In this document: piece after piece, positions 42,928 through 53,211 of the stretch
Layout: each line of letters begins with the position of its first letter
Numbering within the stretch: the first letter of the stretch is position 1
Assembly (NCBI RefSeq): GCF_900172335.1
Contig: NZ_FWFX01000003.1
Span: 310,001 to 374,000, forward strand
Length of the DNA stretch: 64,000 nucleotides
Direction: 5' to 3'
DNA from: Roseovarius albus
GTDB lineage: Bacteria > Pseudomonadota > Alphaproteobacteria > Rhodobacterales > Rhodobacteraceae
Position numbers and translations under genes: made by a program
The notes under the pieces: model-generated
The model's database searches: none
Told to the model about the DNA's origin: nothing
Seen by the model: only the letters and a program-made list of their open reading frames with translations

Positions 42928-43809
42928 GTGAACCTTACAGTAACAGTCCTGAACATCGTTGCACCGGTCTTCTGCCTTGCGGGCGTCGGATACGTTTGGG
43001 TCAAGCTGGGTTATGATTATCCAGTACAGTTTATCACCCGGCTGGCCATGACAATTGCCGTGCCCTGCCTGATTTTTACGGCGCTGATGCAGTCTCAGGC
43101 TGACCTTGGGGCACTTAGCAGGCTCTCAATTGCCTCAATTTTGTCACATTTCGCAGTACTGGCGCTCTTTACCGTACTGCTGTCGCTTTGGGGGCTGAAC
43201 CGGCAGACTTACCTTGCACCAATGACCTTCGGCAACACCGGCAATCTGGGCTTACCCCTGGCTTTATTTGCCTTTGGACAAGTCGGACTGGAGATGGCTG
43301 TTGTCATTCTGGCGATAAGCGCGGTCTTTGGTTTCACCATCGGGATCGGCTTGGTCGCCGGGCAAGGCGCCTTTGGCAAGATGCTGCGCGAGCCGATGAT
43401 CTGGGCCACGCTTTTAGGGGCTTTATTCCTCTGGCAGGGCTGGCAAACGCCGCAGGCTTTGACCCGGACACTGGAATTGACCGGGCAGATGGCAATTCCG
43501 CTCATGCTGATGACATTAGGCGTGGCCATTGGGCGGTTAAATGCTGCGCGCTTGAAACTGGCGGCGGGCCTCAGCCTGATCAAACTGCTGGTCTGCGTGG
43601 TCGTTGCCTGGGGAATCGGACGCTGGTTTCAGCTCGACCACATTGCCTTTGGCGTGCTGGTGCTGCAAACCGCAACGCCCGTTGCGGTGACCTCCTACCT
43701 GCTTGCTGAAAAATACAAGGCCGATTCCGAGGCCGTCGCGGGTTTGGTGATGGTCTCGACCCTGATGTCAGTGCTCGCCATGCCCGTGTTACTGGTGATT
43801 TTGTTGTGA
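42928..43809 (+). CDS. AEC-family transporter (auxin efflux carrier type)
   Basis: A 293-residue protein with about ten hydrophobic helices of the AEC family. NTGNLGLPLALFAFGQ (about 100-115) and the C-terminal LQTATPVAVTSYLLAEKYKAD, with a breaking proline, are family marks. The GTG start at 42928 follows AGAGGAAA. Substrates of bacterial members include malate and malonate; none is implied here. Confidence 0.85.
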   Translation: MNLTVTVLNIVAPVFCLAGVGYVWVKLGYDYPVQFITRLAMTIAVPCLIFTALMQSQADLGALSRLSIASILSHFAVLALFTVLLSLWGLNRQTYLAPMTFGNTGNLGLPLALFAFGQVGLEMAVVILAISAVFGFTIGIGLVAGQGAFGKMLREPMIWATLLGALFLWQGWQTPQALTRTLELTGQMAIPLMLMTLGVAIGRLNAARLKLAAGLSLIKLLVCVVVAWGIGRWFQLDHIAFGVLVLQTATPVAVTSYLLAEKYKADSEAVAGLVMVSTLMSVLAMPVLLVILL

Positions 43810-43899
43810 AACGCTGTGTTTACGGGTGCTTTTCACCATTCCCACGCCAGGCAAATTGGGTTAAAATATCCACAATAAACAAAAAAGAGCGAGAGGCAG

Positions 43900-44487
43900 A
43901 TGAGCAGAAAGCTTCGCGCATTCGTGTTGATGACCGTGCTAGCGGCCTGTGGCGGTGGTGGATATGACACCCCTCCCAGCCGATTGGATAATGCCTGCAC
44001 GATCCTTGACCAGCGCCCCGAATACAAACGTGCATTCCGCGCGGCTGAACGCCGCTGGGGGGTGCCAATCCACGTGCAGATGGCCACCATCTATCAAGAG
44101 AGCAAGTTCGATTCCGACGCGCGAACGCCTTACCGGTTTACGCTTGGCGTGATCCCAATGGGGCGGCAAAGCTCGGCCTTTGGCTATTCTCAGGCGCTTG
44201 ATGGCACATGGGATGAATACAAGGCCTCAACCGGCAGTCGCTCGGCCCGCCGGGATGACATCCGCGATGCGACTGATTTCATCGGCTGGTACATGGCCGA
44301 GAGCAATCAGCGCCTTGGTATCTCAATGTACGACACCCGCAATCAGTATTTGGCCTATCACGAAGGGCGCGGCGGCTACTCACGCCAAAGCTACAATGGC
44401 AAACCATGGTTGGTGCGCGTCGCCTCCTCGGTCGAAGAACGCGGCTACACCTATCGCTCACAGCTCAAGGGCTGCGGAGTAATCTAA
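43900..44487 (+). CDS. Lipoprotein lytic transglycosylase-like protein
   Basis: A 195-residue lipoprotein. Lipobox TVLAAC (Cys near 17) is followed by a Gly-rich linker and a lysozyme-like SLT domain. The catalytic Glu is in MATIYQESKF (about 67), and FGYSQALDGTWDEYK follows. It probably cleaves peptidoglycan between MurNAc and GlcNAc at the outer membrane. ATG at 43900 follows GAGAGGC. A strong terminator lies after the stop. Confidence 0.83.
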   Translation: MSRKLRAFVLMTVLAACGGGGYDTPPSRLDNACTILDQRPEYKRAFRAAERRWGVPIHVQMATIYQESKFDSDARTPYRFTLGVIPMGRQSSAFGYSQALDGTWDEYKASTGSRSARRDDIRDATDFIGWYMAESNQRLGISMYDTRNQYLAYHEGRGGYSRQSYNGKPWLVRVASSVEERGYTYRSQLKGCGVI

Positions 44488-44494
44488 ACCGAAA

Positions 44495-44519
44495 CAGAGC
44501 GGGCTTTGCCCCCGCTCTG
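44495..44519. terminator. Terminator between transglycosylase-like and lolA genes
   Basis: CAGAGCGGG (44495-44503) and CCCGCTCTG (44511-44519) form a 9-base stem with a 7-base loop between convergent genes. The minus-strand side is followed by UUUC, so it fits bidirectional termination. Confidence 0.75.
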
Positions 44520-44535
44520 ACAGTTCCATTAAAAA

Positions 44536-45141
44536 TCAGTTCCGAGTGTTAGCACCCAATCCCGGGATGACAAACTTGTCGTTTCCCAGTTGCACGTTCT
44601 TCTTGAGGTCCCCCAAGATCACCGTGGTTTGGCTACCGCTACTGTCATTGATTACCCATTGGCGCAATTCAACCGGGTTACCGGTGAACACCAGATCGAT
44701 ACTTCCATATTCAGGATGTTCCGGATCTTGCGCTCGGACAGTTGTTGTCTTGCCGTCGCTTTTGTGTCCTGTAACCATGCGTGCGCGGCTAAAATCAACC
44801 TTGCGCGCCAGAATGATCTTGAGCGGGGTTTTATTGAGCGGGTAACCCTCGGGTCCTGTGTTCGACTTGGGATCGATCACCCCAACCGTGCTGCCATCTG
44901 CGACAACCAGCGTTTTTTCAGGCGGGTTGTATTCGAACCGCACTCGCCCGGGGCGTTTGATATAGATCTGCCCGGTGCTGATTGTGCCATCATCATTGAT
45001 CTGTGTGAACTCCCCCGAAGCTGACTTGAAGCTGTTGAGGTAGTTCGAAAGCTGGCCAAGCGAGAGGCCCTGCGCCCATGCAGGCGCAGCCAATGTCGCT
45101 GTGGTCAGGGCCGAGGCCAGAATAATACGTATCTTGTTCAT
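44536..45141 (-). CDS. lolA: Outer-membrane lipoprotein carrier protein LolA-like
   Basis: A 201-residue periplasmic protein. A signal peptide (MNKIRIILASALTTATLAAPAWAQ) is followed by the LolA open-barrel domain with LSNYLNSFKSASGEFTQ, IKRPGRVRFEYNPPEKTLVVADG and DSSGSQTTVILGDL. It ferries lipoproteins to the outer membrane. The start at 45141 is preceded by AAGAGA. Adjacent ftsK upstream is the common arrangement in alphaproteobacteria, though a hairpin separates them. Confidence 0.88.
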   Translation of the reverse strand: MNKIRIILASALTTATLAAPAWAQGLSLGQLSNYLNSFKSASGEFTQINDDGTISTGQIYIKRPGRVRFEYNPPEKTLVVADGSTVGVIDPKSNTGPEGYPLNKTPLKIILARKVDFSRARMVTGHKSDGKTTTVRAQDPEHPEYGSIDLVFTGNPVELRQWVINDSSGSQTTVILGDLKKNVQLGNDKFVIPGLGANTRN

Positions 45142-45160
45142 ATCTCTTACATAAGTAGAA

Positions 45161-45184
45161 AGGGCCGGATGTACACCCGGCCCT
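45161..45184 (-). terminator. Hairpin between ftsK and lolA
   Basis: AGGGCCGG (45161-45168) and CCGGCCCT (45177-45184) pair with an 8-base loop. On the minus strand it is preceded by an A-rich tract and followed by UUUC, giving a weak intrinsic terminator shape after ftsK. Confidence 0.65.
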
Positions 45185-45217
45185 ATTTGGTTTTTTCTGA
45201 TATGGCAACGATCCGCC

Positions 45218-48193
45218 TTATTGTTCAGGAACCAGGATTTCGCGCTTGCCAACGTGGTTCGCCGCGCTGACAACACCCTCGTCTTCCATCTGCTCCACTA
45301 GCTTCGCAGCCTTGTTGTAGCCGATCGACAGCTTGCGCTGGATGTAGGAGGTGCTGCATTTGCGGTCTTTAATCACAATCGCGACGGCCGTATCATAGAG
45401 CGCATCCTCGCCATCGGTATTGCCCCCAAGCCCCAGAACCGCATCGATGTTGCTGGCTTTTTCCTCTTCCGGGCCTTCAACAACGCCACCGACATATTCA
45501 GGTGGACCGTAAGCTTTGAGGTTATTGACCACTTCTTCAACTTCTTCGTCCGAGACAAACGGACCGTGACAGCGGGTGATTTTACCGCCACCGGCCATGT
45601 AAAGCATGTCGCCCATACCTAAGAGCTGTTCGGCGCCCATCTCGCCCAGAATGGTACGGCTGTCGACTTTCGAGGTCACCTGGAACGAAATCCGGGTGGG
45701 GAAGTTCGCTTTGATCGTACCGGTGATCACGTCCACCGAGGGACGCTGTGTCGCCATGATCAGGTGAATACCCGAAGCCCGCGCCATCTGCGCCAAGCGT
45801 TGAATACAGGCTTCGATTTCTTTGCCAGCAACCATCATCAGGTCGGCCATCTCGTCAACTATAACGACGATATATGGCATTTTTTCGGGAATGATTTCCT
45901 CGGTCTCGAACACTGGCTCGCCGGTCTCATCATCAAAGCCGGTCTGCACCGTACGGCTAAAGGTCTCACCTTTGGACAGGGCTTCTGCCACGCGGCCATT
46001 GTAACCATCGATGTTGCGCACACCCATCTTGGACATCTTGCGATAGCGATCTTCCATCTCGGCCACGACCCATTTCAAGGCGACAACCGCCTTTTTCGGG
46101 TCAGTCACAACCGGGGACAGCAGGTGCGGAATGCCATCATAAACCGACAGTTCCAGCATCTTGGGGTCAATCATGATCAGACGACATTCATCCGGCGTCA
46201 GCTTATAGAGCAGCGACAAGATCATCGTGTTGATCGCCACAGATTTACCTGATCCGGTGGTCCCCGCGATCAACAGGTGAGGCATCTTGGCGAGGTTTGA
46301 AATCACCGGATCACCACCGATGTCTTTGCCCAGTGCCAGTGGCAGCTTTTGATTGCCATCGCCAAAGTCACGGGTCGACAATAGTTCGCGAAGTGCGACC
46401 ATTTCGCGGTTTTCATTCGGCAATTCAATCCCGATTACGCTGCGCCCCGGCACCGTGGAGACACGCGCAGACAGTGCACTCATCGAGCGCGCAATATCAT
46501 CTGCCAAACCAATCACACGGCTGGCCTTTAGACCCGGTGCAGGCTCCAACTCGTACATGGTGACGACCGGACCCGGACGAACCGAGACGATCTCGCCCTT
46601 GACCCCATAGTCATCCAGCACGTTTTCCAGCATGCGCGCATTTTCTTCGAGCGCTTCATCACTCAGGTGATGGCGTTCTATATTGATCGGATTCGACAAC
46701 AAGCCCAAGGGCGGCAGCTCATATTCCACCTTGTTCTTTTCTTCGAATTGCAGCGACGGCTGGGCCTCGGCCGCAGCGCGTGCGGATGGCTGAACCGCCT
46801 TGCGTGGCGTATGCTGAACCACAGCGCGCGCCTCGGGCATTGGCAACCGTTCCGGCACCACGTGCGCATCGGCTTGCATGGTGTTTTCCGGTGTCATCAT
46901 CGCTGCATCGATGTCAGCCTCGTCGACCACATCAATGTCCATCGGGGCTTCAAAGGCGTCTTCATCAAGAACCGGTTGCTCGTGCGCCGTAAATGGGGTT
47001 GCCGCTGTCAGTGGCGGCTCAGCCGGAATCCCCCGACGACGGGTTGTGTCCAGAATAAGTGGGTCGGGCCCACGACCACGCCCCTTGGTCAGCGGCGCAA
47101 CGCTTTCGACCTGCACGGCAGGCGACTGGCGCACGCGGGATTTGATGATGCTAGAAATCTTGGCCTTGATCCTGTCATCAGTCGGGCCTTCCATCTCCAC
47201 TAGATCTGCCGGGATGTGCGCCTCGACCAATTCGGGCTCCGGCATCGGTTCGGGTTTGCGCATCAGCGATGGCATCAGGGCCCGCAACCCACCAGATTTT
47301 TCCGGCTCAACGGTCTCTTTGACGATAGGCTCTGCTGCCTCTTCGCGCTGACGCGACAGGACCGGCTCGACCGCGCGGCGGACCACTGGCGAAGGCACTC
47401 GTGGTGCCGCTACCTCTGGTGCATCAAATTCGACGTAATCGACGTCATCTTCAAGAACGGCATCCTGCACATTAGCGCGTGCTGCACGACGTTCGGCCAT
47501 ACGGGTCTGTGCTCCTTGCGCCGCGTGAACGGCACCCGACGCCCCTCGGCCCAACAGGTTCATCAGCCGGGCATAGGTCATGATCACGCCCACCAGCAGG
47601 AAACGCCAGATGCGCGCCAGCTCAGGCTTGGTGAAGCCCAGTACAAACGCCCCCAATGCCAGCATGGAAATGCCCAGCACCAAGGACATCAGCTTGATGC
47701 CCAGACCTGCGCTTACCGGCAGAATGCCCAACAGCGCGCCTAGAATCGTATCCCCAAACAAGCCACCCAGGCCAAAGCTATGGGTCGCGGCCCATTCTGC
47801 GCCCGGTGTGAGGGTTGAGGCATAGAGCGCCAGCACCGCGATCCAGATCGGCGCAAAAATCAGACGGGACACGGCGCGTTCTTCTCCCTTGTGCAAGGCA
47901 AAACGCAAACCCCAAGCAGCCAGAACCAGCGCAACGCCCCAAGCGCCGCCACCAACGATCATGAACAAAGGCGCGGCAATCGATGCACCTAACCGGCCAA
48001 GCGCATTTTGCACCGGCGCGTCCGTCGCCGACAGCCAGCTAGGATCATCAGGCGTGTAGGTCGCGATCATCACCGCTGCCAGTGCGGCAAGTGCCAACAG
48101 GCCCAGCCCCAGCATTTCCTTGCCGCGTTTTTCGATAGCTTCAGCCATCGAGCTATCCAGCAATGGTTCGCGTCCACGTGTCTGATATGCCAT
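45218..48193 (-). CDS. ftsK: DNA translocase FtsK
   Basis: A 991-residue protein. The N-terminal 200 residues hold four membrane segments. A long Pro/Glu-rich linker (about 220-530) follows. The motor domain has Walker [13 protein letters not shown] and [15 protein letters not shown] (Walker B). The C-terminal winged-helix gamma domain, which reads KOPS, is in [28 protein letters not shown]. It pumps DNA during division and activates XerCD. Start at 48193 follows GAGGACGAGGG. The aminotransferase stop is 19 bases upstream. Confidence 0.95.
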   Translation of the reverse strand: MAYQTRGREPLLDSSMAEAIEKRGKEMLGLGLLALAALAAVMIATYTPDDPSWLSATDAPVQNALGRLGASIAAPLFMIVGGGAWGVALVLAAWGLRFALHKGEERAVSRLIFAPIWIAVLALYASTLTPGAEWAATHSFGLGGLFGDTILGALLGILPVSAGLGIKLMSLVLGISMLALGAFVLGFTKPELARIWRFLLVGVIMTYARLMNLLGRGASGAVHAAQGAQTRMAERRAARANVQDAVLEDDVDYVEFDAPEVAAPRVPSPVVRRAVEPVLSRQREEAAEPIVKETVEPEKSGGLRALMPSLMRKPEPMPEPELVEAHIPADLVEMEGPTDDRIKAKISSIIKSRVRQSPAVQVESVAPLTKGRGRGPDPLILDTTRRRGIPAEPPLTAATPFTAHEQPVLDEDAFEAPMDIDVVDEADIDAAMMTPENTMQADAHVVPERLPMPEARAVVQHTPRKAVQPSARAAAEAQPSLQFEEKNKVEYELPPLGLLSNPINIERHHLSDEALEENARMLENVLDDYGVKGEIVSVRPGPVVTMYELEPAPGLKASRVIGLADDIARSMSALSARVSTVPGRSVIGIELPNENREMVALRELLSTRDFGDGNQKLPLALGKDIGGDPVISNLAKMPHLLIAGTTGSGKSVAINTMILSLLYKLTPDECRLIMIDPKMLELSVYDGIPHLLSPVVTDPKKAVVALKWVVAEMEDRYRKMSKMGVRNIDGYNGRVAEALSKGETFSRTVQTGFDDETGEPVFETEEIIPEKMPYIVVIVDEMADLMMVAGKEIEACIQRLAQMARASGIHLIMATQRPSVDVITGTIKANFPTRISFQVTSKVDSRTILGEMGAEQLLGMGDMLYMAGGGKITRCHGPFVSDEEVEEVVNNLKAYGPPEYVGGVVEGPEEEKASNIDAVLGLGGNTDGEDALYDTAVAIVIKDRKCSTSYIQRKLSIGYNKAAKLVEQMEDEGVVSAANHVGKREILVPEQ

Positions 48194-48212
48194 GTTACCC
48201 TCGTCCTCGTTC

Positions 48213-49391
48213 TTACTTATAAAGACAGTCACGCAGGCGGATCAGGCCTTGTTCTGTCTCTTCTTTTGGGGCCACCAATGCGACCCGAATAAATTCTTTT
48301 CCGGGATTGAACCCGTTTACCTCGCGGCTGAGATAAGCGCCGGGCAGCACCCGCACCCCAGTTTCAACCCAGGCCTTTAGTGCGGCTTTTTCACCGTCAT
48401 TCACTGGCAGCCACAGGAAAAACCCGGCCTCTGGTCCACTGTATCCGGGCACCTCGGTCATGATCTCATCCGCCATATCGTATTTTTCGCGGTAAAGGCG
48501 GCGGTTTTCGATCACATGGGACTCGTCCGCCCAGACCTTTTCAGCCACATGTTGAAGCGGCATTGGCAGCGGGCTGCCCGAATAATTCCGTAGCTGACGA
48601 ATACGCGTAATGTTTTCAGGCCCACCGGCAACAAAGCCGCTGCGCAACCCCGGCAGGTTTGACCGTTTCGACAGGCTATGGAATGCCAGCACCCGTTCAG
48701 GATCAGCGCCCAGATCATGCGCGACCTGCAAGGCCCCGACAGGCGGCTCTTCACCACGGTAAATCTCGGAATAACACTCGTCAGCGAAGACCTTGAAATC
48801 GTATTTCTCAGCCAGCTGAATCAAGTCTACCCAGTAGTCCCGGCTCGCCACAGCCCCTTGCGGATTACTGGGGGAACACAGATAAGCCACCGCCACTTGA
48901 TTGAGCAGATCCGGCGACAGCGCCGTGAAATCGGGCATGTACCCGTTGTCAGGTGTGGCGTTCAGCAACACAGGCTCTGCCCCCACGCTGATCGCCGCAA
49001 CCATATAAACTTGATAAAAAGGATTGGGCAACAGCACTTTGGGCTGACCATTCTTCACCTCGGGGCAGACCGCCATCATGGCGTTATACAACCCTTCGCG
49101 TGTGCCATTTAACGCCATCACGTTTTTCGTCGGATCCATCACCACACCGTAGCGCTGGCCGATCCAGGTTGTGATCGCCTCCAGCAGCTCAGGCTTGCCC
49201 TCGTTCACAGGGTACTTCCCGAAACCCGCTGCATTTTCTTTGATGATATCAACGATCCACGGGGGAAAGTTGTGCTTTGGTTCTCCAATTGTCATATGCA
49301 CAACGTCACCACCGGGCGGATGCACATCAAGCAAACGCCGCAAACGCGGAAATGCATATTCCGGAAGGTTCGAAAACCGCTTAGGGAACAT
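48213..49391 (-). CDS. Class I/II aminotransferase, possibly succinyldiaminopimelate transaminase
   Basis: A 392-residue fold-type I PLP enzyme. [14 protein letters not shown] contributes to phosphate binding; [17 protein letters not shown] and the Lys in [16 protein letters not shown] (about 242) form the active site. The sequence is close to the DapC group of aminotransferases used in lysine synthesis and also to aspartate-type enzymes. It sits upstream of ftsK by 19 bases, a common alphaproteobacterial neighbour. Specificity is not settled. Confidence 0.85.
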   Translation of the reverse strand: MFPKRFSNLPEYAFPRLRRLLDVHPPGGDVVHMTIGEPKHNFPPWIVDIIKENAAGFGKYPVNEGKPELLEAITTWIGQRYGVVMDPTKNVMALNGTREGLYNAMMAVCPEVKNGQPKVLLPNPFYQVYMVAAISVGAEPVLLNATPDNGYMPDFTALSPDLLNQVAVAYLCSPSNPQGAVASRDYWVDLIQLAEKYDFKVFADECYSEIYRGEEPPVGALQVAHDLGADPERVLAFHSLSKRSNLPGLRSGFVAGGPENITRIRQLRNYSGSPLPMPLQHVAEKVWADESHVIENRRLYREKYDMADEIMTEVPGYSGPEAGFFLWLPVNDGEKAALKAWVETGVRVLPGAYLSREVNGFNPGKEFIRVALVAPKEETEQGLIRLRDCLYK

Positions 49392-49549
49392 TGGTTACTG
49401 CCTCAAAATCCGGGGACTTTTGTCCCTCTTGACCCTGAATCTACCCAAGGTGAGGCTTTAGGTCCAGCAAAACCAATGTCTTGACATGTGATTTGTGGCA
49501 AATATGGCGATCCAGCCATAGCGCCACAAAATCACACGCCACCAATAAG

Positions 49550-50878
49550 TTAGCTAAGCGCCTCTTCGGCCGCATGCGAGACGCGCAACAGCGCCTCTTC
49601 GCCAAAGGGCTTGCCGCAGAGCATGATGCCGCAGCTCGGCACGCCGGTGGGCAAAGTCACCGCACATAGGCCCAACAGATTACCCACACGCGTGTTGCGC
49701 AGCGCCAGCAGGTTTTCGGTGACATAGTATTCGTCATCACTCAGCAAGCGATCATGATTGGGCGGCAGAATCGGCGCCGTCGGCATCAACACTGCATCAA
49801 ATTCCGCGACGCGCGCGTTCCAGATGGCACGCAATTCGTCCAACCGGTTCCATGCTGCAATATAGGCCGGCGCGGTGATCTCTTTACCCAAACGGAAACG
49901 CTCCAGAATTGGCGGGAACATCTTTTCGGGCGCGGCTTCAATCGTGTCCTGCCAGATGCCATAAGCCTCGGCGGTGAAAATCACGCCAGACATCGACAGC
50001 GCCTCTTCAACCTCCGGCACTTCAATTGGCACAATCTCGGCCCCGGCCGCCTGTAGACGCGCCACGGCACTTTGATACGCATCGCGCGGTGCTATACGAA
50101 TATCATCCAGAACGCCGGTTTGAAGCGTGGCAAAACGAACACCTTTCAGCGATGTGCCCTTAAGATCCGCAGCCTGACCGCCTTCCAGCGCGGCCAACAT
50201 CAAGGCACAATCCTCTACCGTGCGACAAAGCGGCCCTACGGTATCGAACTTGGAACATAGGGGCACGGCCCCATCAAGAGACAACCGTCCACTGGTCGTT
50301 TTCAATCCAACCAAATCATTCCATGCCGACGGAATTCGCACCGATCCCCCGGTGTCACTTCCAATCCCGCAAGGCGCCAGATTGAACGCCACGCTGGCCC
50401 CTGCCCCGGATGATGATCCACCAGGCACAGCCCCTTCGTCATTCACGCAAGGCGGCGTGGCGGTCATTGGGTTCAGGCCAAGCCCTGAAAAGGCCAACTC
50501 GCTCATATGGGTTTTACCCAGACAGACCAACCCTGCCATCGTCGCATTGCGCAGCACTTCTGCATCGCGCGCGGGCGTGCGACCTTTGAGCAGCGCACTG
50601 CCGGATTCAGTGGCAATGCCTGCCGTATCAAACAGGTCTTTCCAACTAACAGGCACACCGTCCAAGGCACTCAATCTCTGTCCCGCTTTCGCGCGGGTCT
50701 GCGCCGCCCCAGATTCAGCCAGAGCGCGCTCATGCGTCACCTCGGAATAAATCCGATCACGATGCGGGTGCGCGTCAATCGCATCCAGATAGGTCTGCGT
50801 CAGGGCCACTGGGTCAATCTCACCCTTGCCAATACCTCGGCCCAGATCTGCCGCTGTCATGGTCAACCACTCTTGCAT
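49550..50878 (-). CDS. Amidase (amidase signature family)
   Basis: A 442-residue amidase-signature enzyme. The Ser-cisSer-Lys triad is spread over SWKDLFD (Lys about 80), GGSSSGAGAS (Ser about 155) and DTGGSVRIPSAW (Ser about 179). The start at 50878 follows AGGAGA; a long upstream extension of low-complexity residues is rejected. The substrate could be an aryl or aliphatic amide or an Asn/Gln derivative; it is not the GatA of a GatCAB operon because gatB and gatC are absent. It is divergent from the UbiH-like gene. Confidence 0.88.
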   Translation of the reverse strand: MQEWLTMTAADLGRGIGKGEIDPVALTQTYLDAIDAHPHRDRIYSEVTHERALAESGAAQTRAKAGQRLSALDGVPVSWKDLFDTAGIATESGSALLKGRTPARDAEVLRNATMAGLVCLGKTHMSELAFSGLGLNPMTATPPCVNDEGAVPGGSSSGAGASVAFNLAPCGIGSDTGGSVRIPSAWNDLVGLKTTSGRLSLDGAVPLCSKFDTVGPLCRTVEDCALMLAALEGGQAADLKGTSLKGVRFATLQTGVLDDIRIAPRDAYQSAVARLQAAGAEIVPIEVPEVEEALSMSGVIFTAEAYGIWQDTIEAAPEKMFPPILERFRLGKEITAPAYIAAWNRLDELRAIWNARVAEFDAVLMPTAPILPPNHDRLLSDDEYYVTENLLALRNTRVGNLLGLCAVTLPTGVPSCGIMLCGKPFGEEALLRVSHAAEEALS

Positions 50879-50966
50879 CACGCTGTCTCCTGAATCTCTC
50901 GTCGCGCAGACGGTAGCGGCAACACAACACATGGACAATCCCACATCGCGCAGCATATTGAAGGAC

Positions 50967-52181
50967 ATGACGCATGAGAACGATATCCTGATCGTAGGGG
51001 GCGGGTTGAACGGCCCAGCTCTGGCCTTGGCTCTAGCACAGGCAGGGCATGGCGTGACCGTCATCGATGCTCAAACCAGCGAGATCCGCAAGGATGCGGC
51101 TTTTGACGGGCGTGGCTATGCACTGGCCTTGGCTTCGGTCCGCTTGTTGCGCGCAATTGAAATCTGGGATCGGGTTGCGGAGAACGCTCAGCCGATGTTG
51201 GAAATCAAGGTCTCAGACGGTCGCGCGGGCGAGGGACCATCGCCGTTTTTCATGCATTTTGATCACGCCGAGATCGAAGAAGGCCCCATGGGCCATATGC
51301 TGGAGGATCGTTTCTTACGCCGCGCCTTTCTGGAGGCAATGGATGCCGAGCCTCGCATTCGCCAGATCACCGGCAAGGTGGTCGCACAGGCAGTCGAAGG
51401 CGCTGGTGTCGCCCTGACGCTTGACAATGGTGATGTCTTGCAGGGTTGCATGGCTATCGGATCGGACGGACGGGCCTCGGAAACCGCAACCCGTGCCGGG
51501 ATCAAACGCACCGGCTGGGGTTATCAACAAACCGCATTGGTCGCTGCAATAGAACATGAACTGCCCCATAACGGCATCGCACATCAGTTCTTCATGCCTC
51601 CCGGCCCGCTGGCCATTTTACCCCTGCCCGGAAATGTCTCCTCTATTGTCTGGAGCGAAACCGCCGAGACGGCGGCGCAATTTGATGCGCTGGATGACGA
51701 CGAGTTCATGGAAATTCTGCGCCCCCGCTTCGGCGACTTTCTGGGCGATATCAAACTGCGCGGCAAACGTTACACCTATCCTCTGGGCCTGACACTCGCT
51801 GACAGCTTCATCGCCCCACGTCTCGCCCTGATCGGCGACGCCGCACACGGTATGCACCCCATCGCGGGCCAAGGGTTGAATGCAGGTCTGCGCGATGTCG
51901 CTGCACTCGCGCAGGTCATTTCCGAGGCTTCCAAACGCGGCGAAGACATCGCCGCGCCAGATGTTCTGGCGCGCTATCAACAATGGCGGCGGTTTGATAC
52001 CGCCACCTTGGCGATGGTCACCGATGTCACCAATCGGCTCTTTTCCAACGACAACGGGTTGCTGCGCCTGGGACGTGATCTGGGAATGGGCTTGATCGGA
52101 TCAATGCCGGGTCTGCGCCGCAGCTTCATCCGCGAGGCGGCCGGTCTCACCGGGGAGCTTCCGGATTTGATGAAAGCCTGA
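50967..52181 (+). CDS. FAD-dependent monooxygenase, UbiH/UbiF family
   Basis: A 404-residue aromatic hydroxylase of the ubiquinone ring-hydroxylase family. The dinucleotide-binding motif is VGGGLNGPALALALAQAG (about 9-26), the second FAD region is DGRGYALA, and the third is GDAAHGMHPIAGQGLNAGLRD (about 289-309). It likely adds a hydroxyl to the ubiquinone ring. The ATG at 50967 follows AAGGAC. Which of the C5/C6/C1 steps it performs cannot be said. Confidence 0.88.
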   Translation: MTHENDILIVGGGLNGPALALALAQAGHGVTVIDAQTSEIRKDAAFDGRGYALALASVRLLRAIEIWDRVAENAQPMLEIKVSDGRAGEGPSPFFMHFDHAEIEEGPMGHMLEDRFLRRAFLEAMDAEPRIRQITGKVVAQAVEGAGVALTLDNGDVLQGCMAIGSDGRASETATRAGIKRTGWGYQQTALVAAIEHELPHNGIAHQFFMPPGPLAILPLPGNVSSIVWSETAETAAQFDALDDDEFMEILRPRFGDFLGDIKLRGKRYTYPLGLTLADSFIAPRLALIGDAAHGMHPIAGQGLNAGLRDVAALAQVISEASKRGEDIAAPDVLARYQQWRRFDTATLAMVTDVTNRLFSNDNGLLRLGRDLGMGLIGSMPGLRRSFIREAAGLTGELPDLMKA

Positions 52182-52640
52182 ATCAGGCGTTCTCCACCTT
52201 ACACAACCCAGGAATGTCCACTGGCGTCGGTTCCCGATTTGATGACCTTCGCCGGTTTGGCATTGAGCACGCCCCTGCTGTGAATCTAAGTGTAAACCAA
52301 AAATGCTAAATACAGTGAATTTCCAACTTGAGGACAATTGCCCAAAATGTGTCAAAAATAAGGCGGATTTACTCAATCTGTCGCCCCCAATGAAACAAAA
52401 CCACCAGTCCAGTAGGGAACATCCCCAACTGGGAAACCCGCATTTCAGCTGGTCGATTTAGGTGGGGCACCAGGACAACCTGAAGACGTCAATCCCATTT
52501 AAAGGACTTCCAGTCCCAAATTCAGTCATGTATATAAATATTACGGTAACAGGCGACAGATTAAAGCCTGGGGGAAATAAGTTTAACGAGTGACGCGTAC
52601 CGAGTGTTTGTAGTGAGTATAAAGATAGCGAGTGATTGTA
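52182..52640. other. Long intergenic stretch before an orphan gene
   Basis: About 460 bases with no supported gene. The last 60 bases contain phased GAGT motifs and a 19-base imperfect direct repeat. Minus-strand frames at 52101-52376 and 52458-52757 have low-quality composition and no ribosome binding site. Base content is more AT-rich than the flanking ubiH and rsmD genes. Confidence 0.5.
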
Positions 52641-52647
52641 ATGAGTA
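52601..52647. repeat. Imperfect tandem repeat with 28-base period
   Basis: A 19-base unit (52601-52619) beginning CGAGTGTTTGTA recurs at 52629-52647 with two mismatches, period 28. Further GAGT motifs at 52588, 52602, 52615, 52630 and 52643 are spaced 14, 13, 15 and 13. The second copy spans the ATG of the gene at 52641. It may be a regulatory array or a local duplication. Confidence 0.55.
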
Positions 52648-52970
52648 AGCAAAGTGAACCGTCGACCTTTAGGGAAAATGCGCATCCTCGCCAAGAGGAT
52701 TGCGCAGCCCACCTTTCCGCTGAACCAGACTACGCAAACAACCCACTGATCATGCATGTCGACCTGAGCGAAAAGTGCCGTAAAAAGCGTGAAAGCCTGC
52801 CGCTCCTGCCACCTTGCGAGCCTGTGATCATCGAGCGTGCCCCTGAAAAGGAGCTATCTCTCTTCTCCCGCATGGCACGGGCGCTTCACGCCAAGGGCAA
52901 AGACTACATCCAGTCTCTGATCTTTCCGGCGGATGCCGTTGTGGTGCGCTGCAACGAAATTAAAGATTAA
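52641..52970 (+). CDS. Hypothetical protein
   Basis: A 109-residue protein beginning MSKQSEPSTFREN, rich in Cys and charged residues in the first half (DCAAH, DLSEKCRKKRESLPLLPPCEP). No signal peptide or membrane segment is apparent. The start codon lies inside the tandem repeat; an upstream GTG (52632) is also open. No family recognised. It is separated by 240 bases from the next gene, and both stand in a region unlike the flanking core genes. Confidence 0.5.
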   Translation: MSKQSEPSTFRENAHPRQEDCAAHLSAEPDYANNPLIMHVDLSEKCRKKRESLPLLPPCEPVIIERAPEKELSLFSRMARALHAKGKDYIQSLIFPADAVVVRCNEIKD

Positions 52971-53211
52971 GCCGAGCATCACACATCTTCGTGGCAAACG
53001 TCTGACAGTCGGCTTACTCGCTAATACCATTCCGTATTCAGCGCGAATTTGGACGTTCTAAATATCGGATATTATCTTGGTGAATTATAAACCAAGTCAC
53101 CTTGCTGCCACACGACCACAGTCTTACATCCATAGGGGCGCTCTCAAGCCATTGACACCCTATGAGGATATGTTGTTCTCTTGAGTACCGCCAACCCAAC
53201 AAACCATAAAT

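Noticed and set aside
46667..47203. Plus-strand frames within ftsK
   Set aside because: Antisense shadows of a GC-rich coding region with no recognisable motif.
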